A stretch of DNA of 64,000 nt from an uncultured bacterium (GCA_902780135.1 CACZEK010000024.1:1-64000), one strand, 5' to 3'. Shown: positions 18,458 through 27,213, numbered from the stretch's first letter. Made by a program: numbers and translations. Notes: generated by a model from the sequence alone, not told the origin.

Positions 18458-19423
18458 ATGTCCATAGCAGTCCTGGAATTTGAAAAACCCCTCGCGGAAC
18501 TGGAAGACCGCATCGACCTCCTCATGCAGCTCGACGCCCGCGGTTCGGAGGACCACTCGAAGGAACTCCTCGCCCTCCGCAGAAAACTGACCGCGTCGAA
18601 GAAAGCCATCTATTCCAAGCTCACTCCCTGGCAGCGCGTCCAGCTCGCCAGACACCCCTACCGCCCGTATTCCCTCGACTACATCTCCCGCATCTGCACC
18701 GACTTCATGGAATTCCACGGTGACCGCAGATTCGCCGACGACCCCGCCATCGTGGGCGGCTTCGCCAAGATCGACGGCATCCCCGTGATGATGATCGGCA
18801 CGCAGAAGGGCCGCAACGTGAAGGAAAACGTGTTCCGCAACTTCGGCTGTCCGAACCCGGAAGGCTACCGCAAGGCGCTCCGCCTGATGAAGGTCGCCGA
18901 GCTGGCGGGGCTCCCGATCGTGACCCTGATCGACACTCCCGGCGCGTATCCGGGCGTCGGCGCGGAGGAACGCCACATCGGCGAAGCCATCGCCGTCAAC
19001 CTGCGCGAGATGTTCGGACTGAAAGTCCCCGTGATCTCGTTCGTAATCGGAGAGGGCGGCAGCGGCGGCGCGCTCGGACTCGGCGTGGCGAACAAGGTCT
19101 TCCTGCTCGAAAACGCCTACTACTCCATCATCACGCCCGAAGGCTGCGCGGCGATCCTCTGGAAGGACCGCGCGTACTCCGAACAGGCGGCGGCCGCGCT
19201 GAAACTCACGGCGGACGAACTGCTGAAGCTCGGGCTCATCGACGGCGTGATCCGGGAGCCGGTCGGCGGCGCGCACCACAACTACGACAAGGCGGCGGCT
19301 TTCCTCAAGCTCGAGATCCTGAAGCAGCTCGACGCGCTGTCCGGGTTGTCGTCCAAAAAGCTGATCGAACAGCGTTATCACCATTTCCGCGACGTCAGAT
19401 ACTTCGGGGAGGCAAAGGCCTGA
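18458..19423 (+). CDS. accA: Acetyl-CoA carboxylase, carboxyltransferase subunit alpha
   Basis: 321 residues, normal for AccA (about 320). AAAGGAACAG precedes the ATG. The N-terminal helical region (EFEKPLAELEDRIDLL) and the crotonase-like core are typical: DFMEFHGDRRFADDPAIVGG, NFGCPNPEGYRKALRLMKVAE, IDTPGAYPGVGAEERHIGEAIA, EGGSGGALGLGVAN. With AccD it transfers the carboxyl group from biotin to acetyl-CoA to make malonyl-CoA, the first step of fatty acid synthesis in the cytoplasm. accB, accC and accD are not in the window. The next gene begins 1 bp after its stop, indicating co-translation. Confidence 0.97.
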   Translation: MSIAVLEFEKPLAELEDRIDLLMQLDARGSEDHSKELLALRRKLTASKKAIYSKLTPWQRVQLARHPYRPYSLDYISRICTDFMEFHGDRRFADDPAIVGGFAKIDGIPVMMIGTQKGRNVKENVFRNFGCPNPEGYRKALRLMKVAELAGLPIVTLIDTPGAYPGVGAEERHIGEAIAVNLREMFGLKVPVISFVIGEGGSGGALGLGVANKVFLLENAYYSIITPEGCAAILWKDRAYSEQAAAALKLTADELLKLGLIDGVIREPVGGAHHNYDKAAAFLKLEILKQLDALSGLSSKKLIEQRYHHFRDVRYFGEAKA

Positions 19424-19424
19424 C

Positions 19425-19949
19425 ATGGCGGCGCAGTCGCCATGCCAACCCGGCGCGCGGATACGCCCCGCCGCAGTCGAAGACGCCCCCGCGATCTATG
19501 CCCTGCTGGCGACGTTTTCCACCGAAGGCAAGCTCCTGCCGCGCCCCGTGGCGGACATCCAGGCGCGCATCGCGAACTTCCTCGTGGCGGAGCTGAACGG
19601 CACGGTCGCCGCCTGCGGCGCGCTCCGCGACTTCGGAAACAACCTCAACGAGATCCGCTCGCTGGCGGTCCGGCGCGACCTGGCGGGGCAGGGGATCGGC
19701 TCGCGTCTCGTGAAAGCCCTGCTCGCGAAGGCGGAGGAACGCACCGGCGGAGAGCGCGGGCACGTCTTCGCGCTCACGTACCGGGTCGCTTTCTTTCAGC
19801 GCCTCGGATTCCGCGTCATCGACAAATACACGTTCCCGCCGAAGATCTGGAGCGACTGCTGCGTCTGCCCGAAGAAAGACCACTGCGACGAAACGGCTGT
19901 CGTGATCGACATCCCCGCGTCCAAAAATGAACTTCCGGAAGAAGGCTGA
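19425..19949 (+). CDS. GNAT N-acetyltransferase, N-acetylglutamate synthase (ArgA)-like
   Basis: 174 residues, a single GNAT domain. Acetyl-CoA-binding motif A reads IRSLAVRRDLAGQGIGSRLVKALL. The C-terminal segment FPPKIWSDCCVCPKKDHCDETAV, with its Cys cluster, is characteristic of stand-alone ArgA-type N-acetyltransferases that make N-acetylglutamate at the start of arginine synthesis; this assignment is inferred from the motif, not from neighbours. Its ATG begins one base after the accA stop, and its end overlaps the first possible start of murI. Confidence 0.75.
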   Translation: MAAQSPCQPGARIRPAAVEDAPAIYALLATFSTEGKLLPRPVADIQARIANFLVAELNGTVAACGALRDFGNNLNEIRSLAVRRDLAGQGIGSRLVKALLAKAEERTGGERGHVFALTYRVAFFQRLGFRVIDKYTFPPKIWSDCCVCPKKDHCDETAVVIDIPASKNELPEEG

Positions 19950-19956
19950 ACCCGCC

Positions 19957-20796
19957 ATGCCCGCGAAACGCCCCTCGAAAAAGCATGACAACCGCCCGAT
20001 CGGGCTCTTCGATTCCGGCCTCGGCGGACTCACCGTCGTCCGCGCCGTCCGCGACGCGCTCCCCGGCGAAGACGTGATCTACCTCGGCGACACCGCGCGC
20101 GTGCCGTACGGCAACCGTTCGCCGGAGACGGTCGAGCTGTTCGCGCGGCAGGACCTGGCGTTTTTGGAGCGATTCGGCATCAAGGCGGCGGTCGCCGCAT
20201 GCAACACCGTGTCCGCGCTGGCGCTGCCGAACATCCTGCCCGAAAAACGCAGTTTCCCGCTCGGCGGCGTGATCCTGGCGGGCGTGGAGGCCGTGCTCGC
20301 GACCGGACGGCGCAAGGTCGCCGTGCTGGGCACGCGCGGGACCATCGCCAGCGGCGCGTACGAACACGCCCTGCTTGCCGTCGATCCGCGCCTGATCGTG
20401 CGGAGCATCGCGTGTCCGCTCTTCGTGCCGGTGATCGAGGAGGGCGTGACCAACGGCTCCATCGTGCGCGACATCTTCGACCTCTATCTGGCGCAGCTGC
20501 TCCGCGATCCACCGGAAGTCGTCCTGCTCGGATGCACCCATTATCCGCTGTTCCGCCCCGCGCTCGCCCAGTATCTCCCGAAGGACACGCTGATCCTCGA
20601 CAGCGCGGCGGCCGCCGCGGACTACCTGAGCCGTCTGCTGAAGAAAAAAGGATTGTGCGCGGAGCCCGGCAGGACAGGACGCGCGCAGTATTACGTGACC
20701 GACCGCACGCCCGGATTCGAACGCCTCGCGCGGCGGTTTCTGGACGCCGGGGACGGCGAGGTCATCGACATCCATCTGGCGGACGTCGTCAGTTAA
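19957..20796 (+). CDS. murI: Glutamate racemase
   Basis: 279 residues from the ATG at 19957. This start has AAGAAGG upstream, while the earlier ATG at 19927 has no ribosome-binding site and overlaps the previous gene. It contains the Asp/Glu racemase signatures IGLFDSGLGGLTVV, YLGDTARVPYG, AACNTVSA (Cys82) and LLGCTHYPLF (Cys193), both catalytic cysteines. It supplies D-glutamate for peptidoglycan precursors. It is the last gene of the LysM-accA-GNAT-murI run and converges on the GT-C gene with only 21 bp between. Confidence 0.96.
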   Translation: MPAKRPSKKHDNRPIGLFDSGLGGLTVVRAVRDALPGEDVIYLGDTARVPYGNRSPETVELFARQDLAFLERFGIKAAVAACNTVSALALPNILPEKRSFPLGGVILAGVEAVLATGRRKVAVLGTRGTIASGAYEHALLAVDPRLIVRSIACPLFVPVIEEGVTNGSIVRDIFDLYLAQLLRDPPEVVLLGCTHYPLFRPALAQYLPKDTLILDSAAAAADYLSRLLKKKGLCAEPGRTGRAQYYVTDRTPGFERLARRFLDAGDGEVIDIHLADVVS

Positions 20797-20817
20797 GCGC
20801 AGGCGTTTCTTTCCTTT

Positions 20818-22566
20818 TCAGTCCGCCGGAACGGACGCTTCTCCGTCTCCATCGCCGCCGTTCCCGTCCCCGTCCGGCTGAGCCGGCTTTCTCCGCAGAC
20901 GCCAGACGACGATGCCGTTTTTCTGCCCCACGATCTCCGGCGAGGCGAATTCAAACGTCGCCCGTATCTCCGGCGGAGCCACCCTGTTCGTGCCCGTGAT
21001 GAAGTAGAACGGGATCGGTTCGTTTTTCTTCATGATCTCATCGAGGAACGCGGGATCGTCGGAGAGCGCGTAGGGGAACGGCAGATAGCATCCGGGCTGG
21101 GAGAGCAGACCGGGCGCGAGGTTGTCGAACGCGTCGCGCGGCGGCGGATCGCAGACTTTTACTTTCTCCGGGGCGGCGATCTTGTCGGTGTATTCGTGGA
21201 TGCGGTTGACCGGGATGACCGTGCGGTCGGTGCCGTGCTGGAAGAAGCGGTCTGCGATGGCGGGATTGAACATGGAGAGGAGGACGGCGTTGCCGGGGAG
21301 GACGGTGCTGAGATATTCAAGCCGCGCCCGGTCGTCGGGGATCCCGCGGATCGCCTTGTGATAGTCGTTCAGGTTGTGCATGACGACGGCCTGCAGGACG
21401 ACCGCTGCGCCGGCAAGGATCCAGTTCGCGGTCCGGCGTTTCTTCAGGACCATGCGGAGCAGATGCGCGGCGGCGGACGCGGCGGGCGGCAGGACCATCA
21501 CCAGGATCGGCAGATACATGCGCTTGTCATAAAAGAAATATACGATGTAAAGGACGAATATGATCAGGCTCTGGAGCAGGGCGAACGCCATGGACGCCTC
21601 CCATGCGGTCCACTTCGCGAGGCTCCATATCTTTTCTTTCCGGGCGGCGCGCGAAGCGCAGAACCATGCGGCGCAGACCGCCAGAAGCGCCATCGTCAGC
21701 CAGAACCCTTTCTCCCGGACCAGACGCGGCAGATACTGCGCGGCGTAGCGCGGATGGAACGTCAGCGTCATGAAGTCGTAGGGGACGGGACACCAGAAAT
21801 GATACCCCGTGCGGAACGGCGATCCGAAGACCGCCCAGTTGAAGGCGTTGGACGCCAGCAGAGCCAGCGCGGTCGGCAGCGCGGCGAGGGACCACAGCAG
21901 GAAACGCCGTTTCCAGTCCTTCTCGCGCACGAAGACCAGAAGGCAGGGCAGGGCAAGCATCGGGTAGGCGGAGGACCGCACGGCGCCGCCGAGCGCGATC
22001 AGGATGCCGCACCAGATCAGAGATGCCGTGTCGACGCCGCGCCGCACCGCCAGGCGCGTCCACAGGATCATCGCCCAGACGCAGAACAGCAGGTACGGCA
22101 CTTCCGTCATCGCGTAGCCGGTCAGCGCGATGAAGAACGAACTGAGCAGAAGCACGGGAAACGTCAGAAGCCCCGCCAGTCCGCCGCCCGCGGCGTCGCG
22201 TGCGCCTGCCGGACCGGGACGGACCGCGGTCTGCCAACAGGACAGGAACATGACCGCGGCGAGTCCGGCGGTCGCGGCCCAGCATCCGTAGACCGCGCCG
22301 TAGACATCGCCCGCGAGCGCCTGAAATGGCGCCAGGAAGAGCAGGGGGAACCACGGCAGATAACGCGACGGGTGCAGGACGCCGTTCAGATAGAACCCGT
22401 ATTTGCCTTCCCGCAGGAAATTGTCGGCGCAGAAGGCGTTTTCGAGCGCATCGGGGATGACGAGCCAGCATGTCCCGAATCTCGCGGGGACATACAGTCC
22501 GAAAATGTCCAGGACGAGGACCAGGACGGCGGCGATCAGGACCGCTCGTTGAAGCGTTCGATTCAT
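20818..22566 (-). CDS. Polytopic membrane glycosyltransferase-like protein (GT-C fold suspected)
   Basis: 582 residues. About ten hydrophobic segments lie between residues 8 and 400. An acidic loop after the first helix (VIPDALENAFCADNFLREGKYGFYLNG) resembles the periplasmic acidic loop of GT-C enzymes such as the ArnT/PMT families. A soluble C-terminal domain (about 430-560) follows, with a Gly-Asp-rich tail (GDGNGGDGDG). GT-C enzymes use polyprenyl-phosphate sugars at the outer face of the inner membrane; the donor and acceptor cannot be read here. The ribosome-binding site is poor. It stands alone with its own promoter, convergent with murI. Confidence 0.65.
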   Translation of the reverse strand: MNRTLQRAVLIAAVLVLVLDIFGLYVPARFGTCWLVIPDALENAFCADNFLREGKYGFYLNGVLHPSRYLPWFPLLFLAPFQALAGDVYGAVYGCWAATAGLAAVMFLSCWQTAVRPGPAGARDAAGGGLAGLLTFPVLLLSSFFIALTGYAMTEVPYLLFCVWAMILWTRLAVRRGVDTASLIWCGILIALGGAVRSSAYPMLALPCLLVFVREKDWKRRFLLWSLAALPTALALLASNAFNWAVFGSPFRTGYHFWCPVPYDFMTLTFHPRYAAQYLPRLVREKGFWLTMALLAVCAAWFCASRAARKEKIWSLAKWTAWEASMAFALLQSLIIFVLYIVYFFYDKRMYLPILVMVLPPAASAAAHLLRMVLKKRRTANWILAGAAVVLQAVVMHNLNDYHKAIRGIPDDRARLEYLSTVLPGNAVLLSMFNPAIADRFFQHGTDRTVIPVNRIHEYTDKIAAPEKVKVCDPPPRDAFDNLAPGLLSQPGCYLPFPYALSDDPAFLDEIMKKNEPIPFYFITGTNRVAPPEIRATFEFASPEIVGQKNGIVVWRLRRKPAQPDGDGNGGDGDGEASVPAD

Positions 22567-22642
22567 TTCGTTGATATTCAGTTGGTTCGGAATTGTTTTT
22601 CATAGGGCGGAGCGCAAAGGTCCCGCGCGCCGGACGGCTTCC

Positions 22643-22671
22643 AATATACCACTCTTGAACAAAAAAATCAA
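22643..22671 (-). promoter_or_regulatory. Promoter of the GT-C gene
   Basis: Minus strand: TTGATT (22671-22666), 17 bp, TATATT (22648-22643). Confidence 0.65.
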
Positions 22672-22683
22672 ATATTCTTTTTG

Positions 22684-22731
22684 TTTTTTTGCAAACCGAT
22701 ACAATAAAATCGCACCGGACATCGTTAAATA
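22684..22731 (+). promoter_or_regulatory. Second copy of the Gly-rich-gene upstream module
   Basis: T7 (22684-22690), CAATAA (22702-22707), exactly 12 nt, CATCGTTAAATA (22720-22731), 50 bp before the start codon. The module matches 1767-1816. Confidence 0.55.
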
Positions 22732-22780
22732 TCTTTGAAAAAGCACGAAATATACCCTAACGTCCAACAGGAGACTTACG

Positions 22781-23416
22781 ATGAAAAGTTCGTCCGCTTC
22801 CAATCCGCAAAAAAACAGCCCTCTTTTTAATCTCGCGTTTATCATCGTCCTGATCCTTACGGCTCTGCCGTTCGTCCTCTTCGCTCTCATCCAGTTCGCT
22901 CCTCCGACGTTCGGATCCGCGAAGGCCGTGACGGTCGCCGACACGACGCCGAAACGCATGACCGCGGCGGAACGCCGCGCGGCACGCGAAGAAGCCCGCA
23001 AGGCGGAAGCCGCGGCGGCCACGGCAAGACCCAACACGCCCGCACCCGTCATGACGACCACGACCGTTACAATGGGTCCCGGCATGGGTCCCGGCATGGG
23101 TCCCGGCATGGGTCCCGGCATGGACTTCGGCCCCGGCGGCATGGGCGGCTTCGGCGGCCCCGGCGGCTTCGGCGGCGGCATGGACTTCGGCCCCGGCGGC
23201 ATGGGCGGCTTCGGCGGCATGGGCGGCTTCGGCGGAGGCATGGACTTCGGTCCCGGCGGCATGGGCGGCTTCGGCGGCCCCGGCGGCGGTATGGGCGGCT
23301 TCGGCGGAGGCATGGGCGGCATGGGCGGCTTCGGCGGAGGCATGGGCGGCTTCGGCGGAGGCGGCATGGGCGGCTTCGGTGGCATGGGCGGCTTCGGCGG
23401 CATGGGCGGCTTCTGA
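22781..23416 (+). CDS. Membrane-anchored GMGGFGG-repeat protein
   Basis: 211 residues; AGGAGACTTACG precedes the ATG. The N-terminus is short and cytoplasmic, one membrane helix spans about 18-40, and an Ala/Arg/Glu-rich helical stretch covers 50-80. The remaining 120 or so residues are almost only Gly, Met, Phe, Pro and Asp: GPGM repeated four times, then FGPGGMGGFGG and GMGGFGG units. There is no catalytic domain. The same repeat decorates the two hydrolases at 0-3.6 kb, and the upstream module is shared, so this may be a surface or scaffold component that associates with them through the low-complexity region. That role is inference. Confidence 0.75.
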   Translation: MKSSSASNPQKNSPLFNLAFIIVLILTALPFVLFALIQFAPPTFGSAKAVTVADTTPKRMTAAERRAAREEARKAEAAAATARPNTPAPVMTTTTVTMGPGMGPGMGPGMGPGMDFGPGGMGGFGGPGGFGGGMDFGPGGMGGFGGMGGFGGGMDFGPGGMGGFGGPGGGMGGFGGGMGGMGGFGGGMGGFGGGGMGGFGGMGGFGGMGGF

Positions 23417-23439
23417 TCCGTATTCATCCGGTTTTTCCA

Positions 23440-23474
23440 AACGGCCATTTCCCTGTGGATTTGGCCGTTTTTTT
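23440..23474 (+). terminator. Terminator of the Gly-rich protein gene
   Basis: Stem AACGGCCA / TGGCCGTT (23440-23447, 23462-23469) followed by a T-run. Confidence 0.8.
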
Positions 23475-23487
23475 ATCTTTTCCGCAT

Positions 23488-23515
23488 TTGCATTCGCGCG
23501 GATATGATGTATATT
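23488..23515 (+). promoter_or_regulatory. Promoter of the 23.6-kb gene
   Basis: TTGCAT (23488-23493), 16 bp, TATATT (23510-23515), 92 bp before the ATG. Confidence 0.6.
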
Positions 23516-23606
23516 GTTACGAAATCCGGGAAAACGCCGTCCTCTGCAGCGGATTCCCGTCCGACACGGAACACAACCCCACCCCGAACACCCCAGGAGC
23601 GGAATC

Positions 23607-24095
23607 ATGAAAGTGCTGATCGCGATCGTAATGTTTCTTTTCGGTCTTTTTGTCGGAATCCTCGCCATGCCGATGTTCAAGGAACTTTCCTCGTCCATGT
23701 CGGTCGAGGAAGAATACTCCATGCCGCGCATCAAGACGCTCCTGAGCGGATTCGGCATCACGCTTCCGCTTGAGGCGACGGACATCAATATCTTCTCGAA
23801 ACAGGACGGACTGAAGAAACAGCTGTGGGTCAAGTTCGAGTGCCCGTCCGAGGTCCGGGATGCGTTTGTCGAAGAGCTGACCCAAAAGTTCTCCGGTCTC
23901 TTCAACCAGGAGATCGAATCGCCCGCGATGTTCGACGGCACTCCGATCGCCTGGTGGTCCTACCGCACCTCGTTCCGCTATTACGAATTCAACGGCATGT
24001 GCGCCGCCTACGACGAGCTCATGCGCGTGTTCTATCTTTACGCCGTTTCAGACGGGAACGAACCGGCGGAACAACCGTCGTCCGATCTTGACTGA
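23607..24095 (+). CDS. Hypothetical small membrane-anchored protein
   Basis: 162 residues from the ATG at 23607, which has AGGAGCGG 6 nt upstream; longer readings from 23514 lack this. One N-terminal hydrophobic segment (MKVLIAIVMFLFGLFVGILAM) acts as anchor or signal. The rest is a soluble alpha/beta-type domain with many aromatic residues (FDGTPIAWWSYRTSFRYYEFNGM) and no known motif. It is a single-gene unit between two Gly-rich/GcvH loci. Function unknown. Confidence 0.7.
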   Translation: MKVLIAIVMFLFGLFVGILAMPMFKELSSSMSVEEEYSMPRIKTLLSGFGITLPLEATDINIFSKQDGLKKQLWVKFECPSEVRDAFVEELTQKFSGLFNQEIESPAMFDGTPIAWWSYRTSFRYYEFNGMCAAYDELMRVFYLYAVSDGNEPAEQPSSDLD

Positions 24096-24277
24096 CGGAC
24101 GGGGATGACCGAGGGGCGTCCGGGCGCACCGTGTTCCGTCCGGCATGCGGCGGAGCGCGGTCCCGCCGGGCGGATCGCACGGAGTCGTTTTCCGCACGCC
24201 GCGAACGGAGAACACTGCCGGATGCGCGAAAAAACGAAAAAAACCGGAGAAAAAACGTATTTTTTCCGAAACAGAGC

Positions 24278-24306
24278 TTGACAATATAGACTTTTATGCT
24301 TAATTT
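24278..24306 (+). promoter_or_regulatory. Promoter of the GcvH-like/LOG operon
   Basis: TTGACA (24278-24283, consensus), 17 bp, TAATTT (24301-24306), 46 bp before the ATG. Confidence 0.75.
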
Positions 24307-24351
24307 CTCTATGCGTTTCATCTGAACCCTTTTCCCGAAGGAACTCAAGGT

Positions 24352-24723
24352 ATGGACAAATACTACTCGAAAACCCACGAATGGGTCAAAACCGATGGCG
24401 AGGAAGCCATAGTCGGCATCTCGGAATATGCCGCGGCCGATCTCGGAGACATTACCTTTGTCGAACTTCCCAAAGAAGGAACGGATCTGATTTGCGGCGA
24501 CAGCGTCGGCACGATCGAGTCCGTTTCGGCGTCCTCCGACGTCTTTTCGCCTGTGAGCGGGACCGTGACTGCAGTCAACCGTTCGCTGGACGACGATCCG
24601 GGGATCATCAGTTCGAGCGCCGAAGGAAAAGGCTGGCTGTACAAGCTCGACAACATCGACCCCACCGAGGTCGACGACCTTATGTCGGAAGAGGAATACG
24701 CCGACTACCTGGAAACGCTGTGA
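24352..24723 (+). CDS. GcvH-like protein lacking the lipoyl-lysine
   Basis: 123 residues, typical of glycine cleavage H proteins. The fold is clear: HEWVKTDGEEAIVGISEYAAADLGDITFVELP, then GDSVGTIESVSASSDVFSPVSG and the C-terminal GWLYKLDNIDPTEVDDLMSEEEYADYL. In H proteins the hairpin reads E-S-V-K-A-x-S-D with Lys lipoylated; here the lysine position is Ser59 (TCG). It cannot carry lipoate there, so it is not a normal aminomethyl carrier. No gcvT, gcvP, lipA or lplA gene accompanies it; the partner is a LOG-family gene 9 bp downstream. It may be a repurposed H-fold protein, or a genuine GcvH may exist elsewhere. Confidence 0.88.
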   Translation: MDKYYSKTHEWVKTDGEEAIVGISEYAAADLGDITFVELPKEGTDLICGDSVGTIESVSASSDVFSPVSGTVTAVNRSLDDDPGIISSSAEGKGWLYKLDNIDPTEVDDLMSEEEYADYLETL

Positions 24724-24732
24724 GGTAACGCC

Positions 24733-25440
24733 ATGACCGATCCCGATCCCAGAGAGATCTCCGGCTTTTCCGAACTCTACGGCATGAACGCGGAAGAGCC
24801 CTGGCGCATCTTCCGCATCATGTCGGAGTTCATCGACTCCTTCGAGGTCATGGCGAAACACAAACGCCTCGTCTCCGTCTTCGGCTCCGCACGCACGAAG
24901 CCCGACGACCCCGTCTACCAGGACTGCGTCCGCCTCGGCGAACTCCTCACCGCCAACGGATACGGCGTCCTTACCGGCGGCGGCCCCGGCATCATGGAGG
25001 CCGCCAACCGAGGCGCATGGAACAAAAACGGCGATTCCGTGGGCCTGAACATCAAGCTCCCGATGGAGCAGCACCCGAACACCTATCAGACCGAATCGCT
25101 CGACTTCCGCTATTTCTTCGTCCGCAAGGTCTGCTTCCTCAAGTATTCCGTTGCGATCGTGGTATATCCCGGCGGGTTCGGCACGCTCGACGAATTCTCC
25201 GAAGCGCTCACGCTCATCCAGACCAGCAAAGTCCGCACCGTCCCGCTCGTGGCGGTCGGGAAAGAATACTGGGGGCCGCTCTTCGACTGGTTCCGCGGCA
25301 CGATGCTTCGCGACGGCATGATCAACGAGGAGGACATGAATCTTTTCCATGTCGCGGACAACGCCGACGACGCGTTCCGGCACATCAAGAGAGTCCACGA
25401 CAGGGGCGGCGTCAAAACGACCGTCAGAAAAGACATCTGA
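24733..25440 (+). CDS. LOG-family protein (Rossmann-fold nucleotide phosphoribohydrolase type)
   Basis: 235 residues; GAGG precedes the ATG. It has the LOG/YgdH-type signatures VSVFGSARTKPDDP, VLTGGGPGIMEAANRGA and YPGGFGTLDEFSEALTLIQ; the PGGxGTxxE motif forms the nucleotide site. Family members release adenine-type bases from nucleoside monophosphates (cytokinin activation in plants), though many bacterial ones have no known role. Co-transcribed with the lysine-less GcvH-like gene, and ended by a strong terminator. Confidence 0.88.
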   Translation: MTDPDPREISGFSELYGMNAEEPWRIFRIMSEFIDSFEVMAKHKRLVSVFGSARTKPDDPVYQDCVRLGELLTANGYGVLTGGGPGIMEAANRGAWNKNGDSVGLNIKLPMEQHPNTYQTESLDFRYFFVRKVCFLKYSVAIVVYPGGFGTLDEFSEALTLIQTSKVRTVPLVAVGKEYWGPLFDWFRGTMLRDGMINEEDMNLFHVADNADDAFRHIKRVHDRGGVKTTVRKDI

Positions 25441-25470
25441 GCCCCGGCTGGAATCTTTCGGCTTTGCATT

Positions 25471-25502
25471 GCGGTCCGCCTCAACACGCGGGCCGCTTTT
25501 TT
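25471..25502 (+). terminator. Terminator of the GcvH-like/LOG operon
   Basis: 9-bp stem with one G-U pair, GCGGTCCGC / GCGGGCCGC (25471-25479, 25488-25496), then T6. Confidence 0.85.
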
Positions 25503-25526
25503 CATGGGAGTTTTTTCGGAAGAGGC

Positions 25527-25555
25527 TTGTTTTCTCGTGCTTCGCGGTGTATATT
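25527..25555 (+). promoter_or_regulatory. Promoter of the thiamine operon
   Basis: TTGTTT (25527-25532), 17 bp, TATATT (25550-25555); transcription would start just before the riboswitch. Confidence 0.7.
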
Positions 25556-25566
25556 AATTAATTGCA

Positions 25567-25668
25567 TTCCACGGGGTGCTGGACCGGCGCGTCATCCGAT
25601 GCGCGGTCCGGCTGAGATCATACCCGCATAACCTGATCCGGATAATGCCGGCGTAGGAAATCGACAGC
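25567..25668 (+). promoter_or_regulatory. TPP riboswitch (THI element)
   Basis: It contains the conserved landmarks ACGGGGTGC, GGCTGAGAT, ACCC, and AACCTGATCCGGATAATGCC followed by GGCGTAGGAA. These are the thi-box segments that bind thiamine pyrophosphate. It precedes thi4 and thiE, so high TPP should lower their expression. No obvious T-tailed hairpin lies between aptamer and gene; the Thi4 ribosome-binding site is 60 nt further on, so translational control is plausible. Confidence 0.93.
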
Positions 25669-25737
25669 GTCATCCTTTCCGATGGAAAGCCGCCCGCGTT
25701 TTCTGCGAAACTTCAACCCAAAGAAAGGAAAAGACAC

Positions 25738-26538
25738 ATGTCGGACTCCTCCTCCCAGGTCATCGAAACGACCATCTCCCGCGCCATCGTCGAAAACTTC
25801 TCGGCGAAACTCCTCGACAACCTCACGGTCGACGTCGCCATCGTCGGCGCGGGCCCCTCCGCGCTCGTCGCGGCGCACTACCTCGCGAAAGCCGGCATCC
25901 GCACCGCCATCTTCGAACGCAAGCTCGCGCCCGGCGGCGGCACGTGGGGCGGCGGCATGCTCTTCAACGAAGTCGTCGTGCAGGACGCCTCGCTGGAGAT
26001 CCTCGACGAATTCGGCATCAAACACAAGCCCATCCCCGGCGCGCCCGGCTACAACACGCTCGACTCCGTCGAAATGGCGAGCGGCCTCATCTTCGGCGCG
26101 GTCAGCGCGGGCGCGAAGATCTTCAACGCAGTCAGCGTCGAGGACATCGTGTTCCGCGGCGAACAGGTCGGCGGCCTCGTCATCAACTGGACGCCCGTCG
26201 AACGCCTCGGCATGCACGTGGACCCGCTGACCGTGATCTCGCAGTGCGTGCTGGACGGCACCGGACATCCGAGCGAGATCATGCACCTCGCGGTCGAAAA
26301 GGCGCAGCTGAAGCTCGCCACCAGCACCGGCGGCATCCTCGGCGAAAAGCCCATGTGGGTCGACAGCGGCGAAGCCTCCACCGTCGAGAACACCCGCGAA
26401 TACTTCCCCGGACTCTTTGCCTGCGGCATGAGCGCGAACAACGTCATGGGCGGATACCGCATGGGCCCCATCTTCGGCGGCATGATGCTCTCCGGACGCA
26501 AGGCCGCGGACCTCATCCGCAAAAGACTCGGGAAGTGA
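25738..26538 (+). CDS. thi4: Thiamine thiazole synthase, sulfide-type Thi4
   Basis: 266 residues; AAAGGAAAAG precedes the ATG. It is a FAD/NAD-binding Thi4 fold: [19 protein letters not shown] (dinucleotide motif), [24 protein letters not shown] and the C-terminal [20 protein letters not shown]. At the position of the yeast suicide cysteine (C-x-D-P) the protein reads MHVDP with His160, as in the archaeal enzymes that use free sulfide with iron instead of sacrificing a protein cysteine. It makes the thiazole moiety of thiamine from NAD and glycine. The operon with thiE under a TPP riboswitch supports this, and the type suggests an anaerobic, sulfide-containing habitat. Confidence 0.93.
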   Translation: MSDSSSQVIETTISRAIVENFSAKLLDNLTVDVAIVGAGPSALVAAHYLAKAGIRTAIFERKLAPGGGTWGGGMLFNEVVVQDASLEILDEFGIKHKPIPGAPGYNTLDSVEMASGLIFGAVSAGAKIFNAVSVEDIVFRGEQVGGLVINWTPVERLGMHVDPLTVISQCVLDGTGHPSEIMHLAVEKAQLKLATSTGGILGEKPMWVDSGEASTVENTREYFPGLFACGMSANNVMGGYRMGPIFGGMMLSGRKAADLIRKRLGK

Positions 26539-26541
26539 CCG

Positions 26542-27213
26542 ATGCCGCGCCGCGTCTATACCACCCTGAGCGAGCGCATCGAAGCGTTCCGGCGCACGGA
26601 CGTCTACCCCGTCGTCACGTCCGGATTCTGCGCCGGACGCTCCCCCGTCGAGGTCGCGGCGTCCCTTCTGGCGGGCGGCGCGCGCATCCTGCAAATCCGC
26701 GAGAAGACCATGCCCGACCGTCCCTTCCTGGAGCTGCTGCGGCAGGTCCGCGAGCTCACGCGGGACTGCGGCGCGCTGCTGATCGTGGACGACCGCGTGG
26801 ACGCCGCCCTGATCGCGCAGGCGGACGGCGTGCATCTGGGACAGGAGGACATCCCGCTCCCGGACGCCCGCCGCATCGCCCCCGATTTGCTGATCGGCGT
26901 CTCCACGCACAACGCCGACGAGATACGGCAGGCACAGGACGAAGGCTGTTCCTACCTCAACATCGGTCCGATCTTCCCCACGAAGACCAAACAGCTCGCC
27001 TGCGAGTTCCTCGGGCTGGAACGCCTCCGCGCGCTGGCTCCGCTCGTCCGCGTGCCGTTCTCCGTGATGGGCGGCATCAAGTATGAACACCTCGCGGAAC
27101 TGAAAGCCGCCGGGGCGGGGCGCGTCGCCGCCGTGACCGCATTCACGCAGGCGCCCGATCCCGGCGCGGAAGCCGCGAAGTGGCGCACGGCATTGCAAGC
27201 CTCGCTGAGTTAG
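26542..27213 (+). CDS. thiE: Thiamine-phosphate synthase
   Basis: 223 residues. TIM-barrel ThiE signatures: ILQIREKTM, LLIVDDRVDAALIAQADGVHLGQEDIPL, IGVSTHNADEI, YLNIGPIFPTKTK and VPFSVMGGIKYEH. It couples HMP-pyrophosphate with thiazole phosphate to thiamine phosphate. It begins 3 bp after the thi4 stop and shares its riboswitch. The terminator at 27248 ends the operon. Confidence 0.95.
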   Translation: MPRRVYTTLSERIEAFRRTDVYPVVTSGFCAGRSPVEVAASLLAGGARILQIREKTMPDRPFLELLRQVRELTRDCGALLIVDDRVDAALIAQADGVHLGQEDIPLPDARRIAPDLLIGVSTHNADEIRQAQDEGCSYLNIGPIFPTKTKQLACEFLGLERLRALAPLVRVPFSVMGGIKYEHLAELKAAGAGRVAAVTAFTQAPDPGAEAAKWRTALQASLS

